A DNA stretch of 64,000 bases, taken from the NCBI RefSeq assembly GCF_900102185.1, contig NZ_LT629690.1, positions 4,650,001-4,714,000 of the forward strand, in the 5' to 3' direction. The translations under genes and the position numbers were made by a program. The notes beneath the pieces were generated by a model. That model was not told the origin of the DNA. It did not search any database and worked only from the letters and a program-made list of their open reading frames with translations. Origin of the DNA: Terriglobus roseus. Lineage in GTDB: Bacteria > Acidobacteriota > Terriglobia > Terriglobales > Acidobacteriaceae. This document shows positions 57,259-64,000 of this stretch, one piece after another. Positions within the stretch are counted from its first letter, which is position 1. Each line of letters starts with the position of its first letter.

Positions 57259-59592
57259 TTGGCTTCTCTAGCTCCATCCCGAAGCGCACGATGCGTTGTC
57301 GCTGCGGCTCTGCTGTTGCCGTTGGCGTTGAGTGCGGTTGCGCAAAGACCGCGGACGTCTTCCGCTGCATCATCTACTAGGAAGAAGGCTGTCGAGCAGA
57401 CGCCGTGGCAGATTGCCGAGGCAGCGCGAGAACAGTTGATGGCGATTCCGCCGGAGCAGCGCACACGCGACGACTACACGACGGTGATGGACGCGTACCG
57501 GCTGATCTATCACGGCAATCCCGCGGACGTGCATTCGCCGGAGTCCATCTACAACGTGGGCCTGCTACTCGCTGACCAGGCCATGACGCTGCACGAGCCA
57601 AAGATGCTCACCGCGGCGATTGGGCAGTTTGAGTTCCTGCGGACACAGTATCCGCGATCCAGTTTCCGCATCCTGGCATTGCTGGAAGAAGCACATGTTG
57701 CCGCGAATGATCTGCATGATGTGAAGCTGGCGAGGACCAAGTATTCGGCGTTTGTGGAGGAGTATCCACAGTCGTCCCATATCGATGAGGCACAAGCGGC
57801 GCTGAAGAGCCTGAAGGCAGGTGTTTTGCCAGCCTCTCCGGATACAGCGCAGGCGAGCGTTAAGCCTCAGGTAGTTGCAGCACCGAAGGGATCACTCCCG
57901 CGACTGCCGGAAGGAAGCGCGTCCGCATCCAACGGCGTCCCGGCCTCAACGGTTCCACATGAGATCCGCGAGGCTGTGAACGCAGCTGCCTCACAGTCAT
58001 CCACGTTGCCCGCACTGAAGCCGACAGCGCGCATGCAGGAAGTGGAAGACGCATCGGCGAATGTACCAACGCATACTCGCAACGGTTTGGCGACAGTCTC
58101 GGCCATCCGCCACTGGTCTACCCCGACCTACACCCGCGTAGCCATCGATCTTGGCGACGAGGTGCAGTATGAAGCGGCACGTGTGCCAAATCCGGATCGC
58201 ATCTTCTTCGATCTGCATGGAACGCGGCTGGCGCAGGAGTTGAGCGGCAAGGCGTTCAGCGTAACTGACGATGGCTTCCTGAAGAAGATCCGTGTGGCGC
58301 AGTACTCGAATGATGTCGTGCGCGTTGTGCTGGACGTAAATGATGTGACGGAGTATTCGGCGTTTCTGCTGCCGAATCCATATCGACTCATCATCGATAT
58401 CCATGGTGGTGCTAAGAGCTCCAGTTCGTCCGTTCCGCTTCCTGCAACTACGACAGCTCCTCAGAACGACAAGCTACATGGAGACGATCTGCTGCATGCG
58501 CCGACGGTTACACAGAGTGCAGCGAACAACGCAAATCGCGCGACGGGTATATCGTCTTCTGGAGTTTCGTTGCCTCCCGCTCCCGTGCCTGCAGATACCG
58601 CTGCAGTTCCAAGCACGGTTGCGACACGTAGCAGCGGCCGCGATGTGGCCAGTCTGAGTAAGGCTCCCGATACGCAGAAGGCGACGTTGCTGCCGACGAG
58701 CAAACCGATTGCCGTTGTTGCGGATACGCGCACTGGCGACATTCCTGTGCCGACGCACAAGAACGGCAAGCGGAACGAGAAGGCCGTGGAAGCGGCGGAG
58801 CCAGGGCAGGCAGCAGCACCAACAGCTGATGGAGCACGCACCTTGCAACGTGCGTTGGGATTGAAGATCAATCGCATCGTGATTGATGCAGGTCATGGTG
58901 GACACGACAGCGGAACACTTGGCGTGGGCGGCATCATGGAGAAGGACGTTGTCCTCGATGTCGCGCTGAAGCTGGGCAAACTGCTGCAGGACAAGCTGGG
59001 TGCGCAGGTGATCTACACGCGCAGCGATGACACGTTCATCCCGTTGGAGACGCGCACTGCAATTGCGAATAAGGCGGAAGCGGACTTGTTCCTGAGCATT
59101 CATGCGAACAGTTCGCAGGACGAAACAGCGCGTGGTGTGGAGACGTACTACCTAAACTTCACCTCGCAGCCGGACGCGTTGGATGTTGCGGCTCGCGAAA
59201 ACGCGGTCAGCGATCAATCCGTACATCAACTTGCGGATTTGGTGAAGAAGATCACGCTCAAAGACAAGCTGGATGAGTCGCGCGAGTTTGCTGCGGATGT
59301 CGATAAGTCTCTCTTTGAGGGATTGCACCGTGGCAACGAAGGATTGAAGGATCGTGGCGTTAAGAAAGCTCCATTTGTGGTGCTGATTGGAGCGAATATG
59401 CCGTCGATCCTGACGGAGATTAGTTTCGTGACGAACCCTCGTGATGCCTCGCAGTTACGGACGCCCGAGTATCGCGAACGCATCGCGGAGTCGATCTATA
59501 AAGGTGTGGCTCGGTATACCAGCGGTTTAAGCAGCGGTTCCGTGCCGACACGGGTTGCCAAGACCTCTACGCCCGATCCTCGCGGGCAGTAG
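57259..59592 (+). CDS. N-acetylmuramoyl-L-alanine amidase (TPR-AMIN-Amidase_3)
   Basis: A 777-residue secreted protein. TTG 57259 is the only start available downstream of the in-frame stop at 57235-57237, and it gives a signal peptide ending near AVAQ. TPR/tol-pal-like helices at about 47-190 are followed by a Ser/Pro linker, an AMIN domain at about 280-375 (WSTPTYTRVAIDLGDEVQYEAARVPNPDRIFFDLHG), a second linker, and Amidase_3 at about 535-760. Zinc ligands are evident in DAGHGGHDSGT, EKD and SIHANSS, with the catalytic Glu in ILTEISF. It cleaves peptides from glycan strands during cell separation. Confidence 0.93.
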   Translation: MASLAPSRSARCVVAAALLLPLALSAVAQRPRTSSAASSTRKKAVEQTPWQIAEAAREQLMAIPPEQRTRDDYTTVMDAYRLIYHGNPADVHSPESIYNVGLLLADQAMTLHEPKMLTAAIGQFEFLRTQYPRSSFRILALLEEAHVAANDLHDVKLARTKYSAFVEEYPQSSHIDEAQAALKSLKAGVLPASPDTAQASVKPQVVAAPKGSLPRLPEGSASASNGVPASTVPHEIREAVNAAASQSSTLPALKPTARMQEVEDASANVPTHTRNGLATVSAIRHWSTPTYTRVAIDLGDEVQYEAARVPNPDRIFFDLHGTRLAQELSGKAFSVTDDGFLKKIRVAQYSNDVVRVVLDVNDVTEYSAFLLPNPYRLIIDIHGGAKSSSSSVPLPATTTAPQNDKLHGDDLLHAPTVTQSAANNANRATGISSSGVSLPPAPVPADTAAVPSTVATRSSGRDVASLSKAPDTQKATLLPTSKPIAVVADTRTGDIPVPTHKNGKRNEKAVEAAEPGQAAAPTADGARTLQRALGLKINRIVIDAGHGGHDSGTLGVGGIMEKDVVLDVALKLGKLLQDKLGAQVIYTRSDDTFIPLETRTAIANKAEADLFLSIHANSSQDETARGVETYYLNFTSQPDALDVAARENAVSDQSVHQLADLVKKITLKDKLDESREFAADVDKSLFEGLHRGNEGLKDRGVKKAPFVVLIGANMPSILTEISFVTNPRDASQLRTPEYRERIAESIYKGVARYTSGLSSGSVPTRVAKTSTPDPRGQ

Positions 59593-59633
59593 CCGCTCTC
59601 CTTTGGGCGATGGTGGTAGTCTCACTTTGAGTG

Positions 59634-60773
59634 ATGCTGCGTACTGCCCATTTCGCGCTTGTTTCCGCTCTGTTGGTTTCCTCTGCCGTAGCGCAGACGC
59701 CAGCAGCTTCTACGACGGTTTCTGTTCCGCCTGCACCCTTGTTGGCTGATCACTTTGGCCCATGGCAGGCTTCCGCTCCAGCCACGGTCAATGACATTCA
59801 TCTGCCGGATGATGTGGCAAAGGAACTGATCGTTAAGCGATCGGACGCGAAGATCTATGAAGCCGAAGGAAACAAGGCTGCGGTTTCTGCGGTGGAACTT
59901 GCCGATGCCACAGGCGCTTACAGCGCGTTTACGTATTTGCGCACGGCAGAGATGCATCCATGCTCAACGGGAAACAGTCTGGGCGTAGACTGCGCAGTGT
60001 CCTCAGGACGGTTGTTGTTCTGGCAGGGCGATACGGTAGTGATCGTTGCACCAGCAGGGCTGAAGGGCATTGCCGCAGGTTCGTTCACGGATCTGGTGGG
60101 TACTCTTCCGAAGCCAAATGGCGCGAAGGCTGCGCATCCGTTGCTACCGGGCAAACTGCCTACAGATGGTCTGGAGAAGACCAGCCTGCGCTATGCCGTG
60201 GGACAGAACACATACACCGCTGGTGGTGGCGCGATTCCTGCTGAGGTGTTGGACTTTAGCAAGTCTCCTGAAATTCTTACTGCGCACTATCGTTCGTCGA
60301 AGAGCGGTACAGGATTGCTGACACTCATCTTCTATCCCACGCCAACGATTGCAGGTGATCGTATGCGTGCGATCCAGCAAGCGATTTCAGATAAGAAGAT
60401 GCCTGCGTCGTTCCTTGCAGGCGATCCGCAGATTGCGCGATCGGGACCGATCGTTGCGATCGCTTCCAGTGGATTTACTGCGAAGGAAGCAGCGAAGCTG
60501 GTGGGTGGCGTGAAGTACCAGGCGCAGATTGCATGGGACAAGCCCGAAGGCTACATGGAGCAGTTCAAAGTTTCTGCTGCAGCCAGTGTGTTGGTACAGA
60601 TCATGATCTTCGTTTTCGTGATGTGTGGCGCTGCCCTTGCGTTGGGTATTGTGTTCGGCGGAGGTCGCGCTGCCTTCCGTATATCGCGTGGTAAATCGGC
60701 TTCGTCGCTGGCAGATATGGAAGTCATCAGCCTGGGATTGCGTGGCAAGCCGGAACACAAAATCCAGTCCTAA
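59634..60773 (+). CDS. DUF6599-like secreted/membrane protein
   Basis: From ATG 59634 the protein has 379 residues: a signal peptide ending near AVAQ, then a long alpha/beta periplasmic region (residues 30-300), then a membrane helix at about 318-342 (VLVQIMIFVFVMCGAALALGIVFGG) and a short basic cytoplasmic tail. Pieces such as YLRTAEMHPCSTG and LTLIFYPTPTIAGDRMRAI recall the DUF6599 family of acidobacterial proteins. Function unknown. It lies 41 bp behind the amidase and is probably co-transcribed. Confidence 0.7.
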   Translation: MLRTAHFALVSALLVSSAVAQTPAASTTVSVPPAPLLADHFGPWQASAPATVNDIHLPDDVAKELIVKRSDAKIYEAEGNKAAVSAVELADATGAYSAFTYLRTAEMHPCSTGNSLGVDCAVSSGRLLFWQGDTVVIVAPAGLKGIAAGSFTDLVGTLPKPNGAKAAHPLLPGKLPTDGLEKTSLRYAVGQNTYTAGGGAIPAEVLDFSKSPEILTAHYRSSKSGTGLLTLIFYPTPTIAGDRMRAIQQAISDKKMPASFLAGDPQIARSGPIVAIASSGFTAKEAAKLVGGVKYQAQIAWDKPEGYMEQFKVSAAASVLVQIMIFVFVMCGAALALGIVFGGGRAAFRISRGKSASSLADMEVISLGLRGKPEHKIQS

Positions 60774-60896
60774 CAGCGCGTTTCTCATACGCTTCCGCAC
60801 GGATGAATAAAAGAGAACAAAAAGCGAAATTATTCGCTTACGTTGTAACAGAATCTCTCCATTAAGATTCGTATTTTCAGTTAGATGCGATTCTCC

Positions 60897-60926
60897 TTGA
60901 CACCGCCTGAAGCGGAGCCATAGACT
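60897..60926 (+). promoter_or_regulatory. Candidate promoter of a small RNA
   Basis: TTGACA (60897-60902), an 18-bp spacer and TAGACT (60921-60926). The predicted transcript starts near 60933 and meets a terminator about 75 bases on. Confidence 0.55.
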
Positions 60927-60932
60927 TTCGCC

Positions 60933-61009
60933 AGAAAGTTCAGATGGCTTTGCCTCCGTCCGGACTATTCTCCCTGAGAAAAAGCCGCCCGCTTCGCAGG
61001 CGGCTTTTT
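60933..61009 (+). ncRNA. Candidate small RNA (about 77 nt) ending in an intrinsic terminator
   Basis: A promoter-like pair lies just upstream and the segment ends in AAAAAGCCGCC/GGCGGCTTTTT (11 bp around a 9-base loop, 60979-61009). No reading frame is convincing. The region also holds a TCTCCC stretch that could pair with ribosome-binding sites of target mRNAs. It lies 160 bp past the DUF6599-like gene, too far to be merely its terminator, although that remains possible. I match it to no named family. Confidence 0.5.
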
Positions 61010-61092
61010 CGTGCACGATTTTGGAGTGTGGAAACGCTGCTTTCAGCGCGATTTGGCACACACGGCAACCCACGATAGAATCACTAAGGAAC

Positions 61093-61168
61093 GCCGACGT
61101 AGCTCAGTTGGTAGAGCAGCTGATTCGTAATCAGCAGGTCAACGGTTCAAGTCCGTTCGTCGGCTCCA
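61093..61168 (+). tRNA. tRNA-Thr (CGT)
   Basis: Acceptor GCCGACG/CGTCGGC, anticodon CGT in the loop of CTGATTCGTAATCAG, T loop TTCAAGT, and encoded CCA at 61166-61168. Confidence 0.95.
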
Positions 61169-61305
61169 TACGCGTTCCATCCCCCTCTCCAAAATCATTT
61201 TTGTAAACGAGCAGTCTGCCTCCTTTGGAGGTTGCATTCTGTCGCACCTCTGCGATTTGCGTAAGATGGTGTGACCTCAGAGCAGAGCTTGTGGAGCGCT
61301 ACTGG

Positions 61306-62796
61306 ATGAATCAAAGCCGTCGCAGTTTCCTCGCATCGATGGCGGTAGCCGCCACGCTGCCTCACACGTCATTCGCAGAAGCTGATCCCGCGTTACGACC
61401 CGCAACTGCACTTGCGCATGATCCGCTGCGTCCGCAATTTCACCTGTTGCCGGCGCGCAACTGGATGAACGATCCGAATGGGCCCATCTTCTGGAAGGGC
61501 AAGTACCATATGTTCTTTCAGTACAATCCTGGCGGCGCCATCTGGGGCGACATGCACTGGGCCCATGCGGTAAGCGAGGACATGATTCACTGGCGGCATC
61601 TTCCCGTCGCATTGGCGCCCACGCCCGGAGGACCAGATGCAGATGGTGTGTTCAGCGGCACCGCATTTGTGCAGGATGGCCGTGTGGGCATGATGTTTAC
61701 CGGCGTACGGAAGCCGACGCCGGAAGAGGCAGCGCATCGTGGTTCGTCGCTGATCGAGTCGCAGTGCATTGCGATGGCAGATAACGATGACCTTACGAGC
61801 TTCACCAAGGTGAAGGATGCTGTCATCCCGGCTCCTCCGCCCCAACTACAGACGAACGGGTTTCGTGATCCTTCTCCCTGGAAGCAGGGGGACTGGTGGT
61901 ACACGCCCATTGCTTCCGGCATTGCGGGTACGGGTGGTTCTATTCTGCTGTACCGTTCGCGTGATTTGCGGCAGTGGGAGTTTGTCCACACCTTTGCGCA
62001 GCGGCAGCAGTCGTTTGAGGCTTATACGCCATGGGATGTGTGGGAGTGCCCTGAGTTCTTTGCGTTGGGCAACCGTCATGTCCTGATCTATTCGACCTAT
62101 GGGAAGGCGTTCTGGCAGACAGGGCACTTTGACGCGGAACGTCTTCTCTTTCATCCGGAACGCGAAGGCATCCTCGATTACGGTTCCTTCTATGCTCCTA
62201 AGACGCAGCTCGATGCGCATGGGAACCGCATCCTGTGGGGATGGATTCAGGAGTCCCGCTCTTCGGCTGAATACGATGCGGCGGGATGGTCTGGCATGAT
62301 GTCGCTACCGCGCGTTCTGACGATGGCAGACGATGGGACCTTGCGCTATCGAGTGGCGGATGAGGCGCTTGCGTTAAGGAAACAGGAGCGAAGTGCTGTT
62401 GGAGCCAATGCCGCTACGGTGAAGCTCAGCGATTGTTGTGGTGAAGCGACCTACCGCGTCCGTCGTGGCGATAAGGCGCTTCGACTTGTCCTGCGCGGCG
62501 ATCGGACGAGCGACATCTGGATGACTGTTAGCTACGATCCAAAACACAGCGGACAGATCCAGTTGGATTACCGGCCTTTTGAAACGTCGTCCACCGGAAC
62601 CTCGGAGATTCGTCTGCATGTAGATGGATCGCTGGTGGAAGTCATTGTGGATGGGCAGATCGCGTGGAGTCATCGCTTCTACTACAAGGGAGCGCAGCAG
62701 GCGGCATTGCTGCAGTGGGAGGGAGACGCGGCGTCGCTGCTTGAAGCGAAATGGTGGCAGATGGAACCCATCTCCGCGGATCGTCTGACGACCTGA
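61306..62796 (+). CDS. Tat-exported GH32 fructan hydrolase (invertase/levanase/inulinase type)
   Basis: ATG 61306 follows GGAG at nine bases. The 496-residue protein has a Tat-type leader (MNQSRRSFLASMAVAATLPHTSFA). The catalytic five-bladed propeller has all three GH32 acidic motifs: nucleophile Asp in WMNDPNGP, the FRDP Asp, and acid/base Glu in WECPEFF. The C-terminal beta-sandwich is at about 355-490. It splits beta-fructosides such as sucrose, levan or inulin outside the cytoplasm; which one cannot be told. No transporter is adjacent. Confidence 0.95.
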   Translation: MNQSRRSFLASMAVAATLPHTSFAEADPALRPATALAHDPLRPQFHLLPARNWMNDPNGPIFWKGKYHMFFQYNPGGAIWGDMHWAHAVSEDMIHWRHLPVALAPTPGGPDADGVFSGTAFVQDGRVGMMFTGVRKPTPEEAAHRGSSLIESQCIAMADNDDLTSFTKVKDAVIPAPPPQLQTNGFRDPSPWKQGDWWYTPIASGIAGTGGSILLYRSRDLRQWEFVHTFAQRQQSFEAYTPWDVWECPEFFALGNRHVLIYSTYGKAFWQTGHFDAERLLFHPEREGILDYGSFYAPKTQLDAHGNRILWGWIQESRSSAEYDAAGWSGMMSLPRVLTMADDGTLRYRVADEALALRKQERSAVGANAATVKLSDCCGEATYRVRRGDKALRLVLRGDRTSDIWMTVSYDPKHSGQIQLDYRPFETSSTGTSEIRLHVDGSLVEVIVDGQIAWSHRFYYKGAQQAALLQWEGDAASLLEAKWWQMEPISADRLTT

Positions 62797-62968
62797 AACA
62801 AGGTCATTTCATCGCCTGTTCAAGAAAAAGAATCAGTTGTGGTACAGGTTACCCACAAGATTCTTCATTTCGTGGTTATAGGTATCTTGCGCGCAATGTC
62901 CGGCGGCATCATACTCGGCATTAGGTGAGCAAAAAGCGCATGACCCGCTCACCGCTGGAGCACAGACG

Positions 62969-63889
62969 ATGCCCGTAATGACAGCGCCTGTTTCCCGTTA
63001 CAGCCGAGCGCAAGCCGCACGGATCCTGGGCGTTCCTGAACGCCAGGTGACTTCGTGGCAGCGAGCCGGGCTGATTGCCGACACGTCCGATTTCACCATT
63101 CGCGATTTAGCTGGGATGCGCAGTCTGCGTGACCTGCAGCATAAGCGGCATTCTGCAAAGTCGATTCGTGTGTCGCTCGAGGCGATGCAACGTGCCGGGT
63201 TTGCCGATCCGCTGCACAGCTTCGCACCTGTATCGCAGGGAGCGAAGCTGGTGTTCCGTCATGCCGGAGCGCTGCTCGACCCGCTGACACAGCAGCTTGC
63301 TTTTGATTTTGAAGCGCCGAAGCGGGCGTTGACGGTGGTGCGGCGTGAGTTGCCGCGCGATCAGCAGCTCCGTGATCAGGCGCGCGCCCAGGAGATCTTC
63401 CAGCGCGCTGTGCAGTTGGAAGAGAGGCAAGAGACGCTGTCTGAAGCCGCCGAACTGTACGAACAGGTGTTGGCAATCTGGCCGAAGCATGCTCCCGCTT
63501 CCATCAATCTGGGAACGATTCTCTACAACGACCGTCGGTTTGAAGAGGCGGAGAAGCGGTATCGCACGGCGGCGGAGATTGACCCGGACTACGCGTTGGC
63601 CTTCTTTGATCTGGGTAACGTGCTGGATGAGTTGCGCCGCCTCCCTGAGGCGATTGTGGCTTACCATCGGGCAATTCAGCTTGTCCCACAGTATGCCGAT
63701 GCGCATTACAACCTGGCACTGGCGTATGAACGCACGGGCGAGAAGCGCAAGGCTTTGCGGCACTGGCTCTGTTATGTGCGGCTTGACCCGGTGGGACCGT
63801 GGGCGACACATGCTCGTCTGCAGGCGCGCCGTACCCTTGCGAGCGAGCGGCTGAGTATCGTTTCGCGATTCGGAAAGATGGCCGGGTAA
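62969..63889 (+). CDS. MerR-type helix-turn-helix protein with TPR repeats
   Basis: GGAG eight bases before ATG 62969. The N-terminal part (about 8-70) is a MerR-like winged helix: YSRAQAARILGVPERQVTSWQRAGLI then TIRDLAGMRSLRDLQHKRHSAKSIRVSLEAMQ. The C-terminal part (about 155-280) consists of three TPR repeats, the last being IVAYHRAIQLVPQYADAHYNLALAYERTGEKRKALRH. A DNA-binding domain fused to a protein-interaction domain suggests a regulator controlled by a partner protein. No target is evident. Confidence 0.85.
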   Translation: MPVMTAPVSRYSRAQAARILGVPERQVTSWQRAGLIADTSDFTIRDLAGMRSLRDLQHKRHSAKSIRVSLEAMQRAGFADPLHSFAPVSQGAKLVFRHAGALLDPLTQQLAFDFEAPKRALTVVRRELPRDQQLRDQARAQEIFQRAVQLEERQETLSEAAELYEQVLAIWPKHAPASINLGTILYNDRRFEEAEKRYRTAAEIDPDYALAFFDLGNVLDELRRLPEAIVAYHRAIQLVPQYADAHYNLALAYERTGEKRKALRHWLCYVRLDPVGPWATHARLQARRTLASERLSIVSRFGKMAG

Positions 63890-63914
63890 AACTCTTAGGA
63901 AGAACGCGAAAAGA

Positions 63915-63942
63915 GAAATGCGCGGCGAGAGCCGCGCATTTC
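63915..63942. terminator. Bidirectional terminator
   Basis: GAAATGCGCGGC and GCCGCGCATTTC pair over 12 bp around GAGA. It separates the MerR-TPR gene from a convergent gene at the window edge. Confidence 0.85.
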
Positions 63943-63963
63943 TGTATTTGAGAGAAGAGGAGC

Positions 63964-64000
63964 TTACGCTTCAGCCGGCGTGGCAGTCTCTTCCGCAGCC
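63964..64000 (-). CDS. C-terminal end of a gene cut by the window edge
   Basis: On the minus strand the last 11 codons of an open frame read AAEETATPAEA followed by TAA (63964-63966). The Ala/Glu/Thr-rich end resembles the tails of many soluble proteins and cannot identify the product. The terminator just beyond it supports a real gene end. Confidence 0.5.
   Translation of the reverse strand, partial: AAEETATPAEA

Overview
The window looks like chromosomal DNA from a GC-rich acidobacterium, probably of the Terriglobus/Granulicella group (Acidobacteriaceae). This rests on gene content (many Tat-exported glycoside hydrolases and oxidoreductases, a bacteriophytochrome, acidobacterial-type hypotheticals) and not on a database match. 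It falls into two parts: an integrated mobile element (1 to about 9,477, left end outside the window) and ordinary chromosome (about 9,480 to 64,000).

Mobile element. A tyrosine integrase (8124-9332) reads into an intact tRNA-Pro(GGG) (9401-9477), so this is the tRNA-proximal end of an integrated element. An excisionase-type protein overlaps the integrase start. Upstream is a rightward block of overlapping or closely packed genes (3464-7621): a winged-helix protein with a primase-type zinc ribbon, a sigma-region-2-like protein and several small proteins I cannot assign. The block is preceded by three iteron-like repeats and by a short promoter-hairpin-terminator unit that looks like a small RNA gene. 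Leftward genes at the far left are a serine recombinase, a 55-residue membrane protein and a truncated protein with a HEPN-like C-terminus. I see no capsid or conjugation genes in this portion.

Chromosome, 9.5-25 kb. A heme oxygenase/bacteriophytochrome kinase pair (bphO-bphP) lies divergent from an ECF sigma factor, a membrane anti-sigma candidate and a secreted Gly-rich protein. Next come an L,D-transpeptidase, a DUF72 protein, tRNA-His, an HGSNAT-like acyltransferase, a DUF4112 protein, tRNA-Pro(TGG), an MFS transporter, a putative glycoside hydrolase, a secreted alpha/beta hydrolase, a LysW-like zinc protein and a rhomboid-like protein lacking catalytic residues.

Chromosome, 25-50 kb. 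A sulfatase, a LysM protein, an M13 peptidase between two glycine-zipper proteins, gyrA, a pyruvate oxidase/dehydrogenase (poxB-like), a membrane/coiled-coil plus ParE-like gene pair, an MscS channel, a CHAD protein, three Tat-exported sugar-metabolism proteins (two Gfo/Idh/MocA and one isomerase-type TIM barrel), recX, a DUF429 protein and two tandem diguanylate cyclases.

Chromosome, 50-64 kb. A GH29 alpha-L-fucosidase, a frameshifted TonB-domain gene, alaS, a DUF1508 protein, a His/Cys-rich small protein, a large N-acetylmuramoyl-L-alanine amidase, a candidate small RNA, tRNA-Thr(CGT), a GH32 enzyme and a MerR-TPR protein.

The most unusual signal is a composite intergenic repeat present twice (about 38,670-38,838 and 55,883-56,051). 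Each copy has three 13-bp units with the same 29- and 40-bp spacing, then the same 9-bp gap, then a long interrupted G tract ending in GGTACCC. It matches nothing I know.
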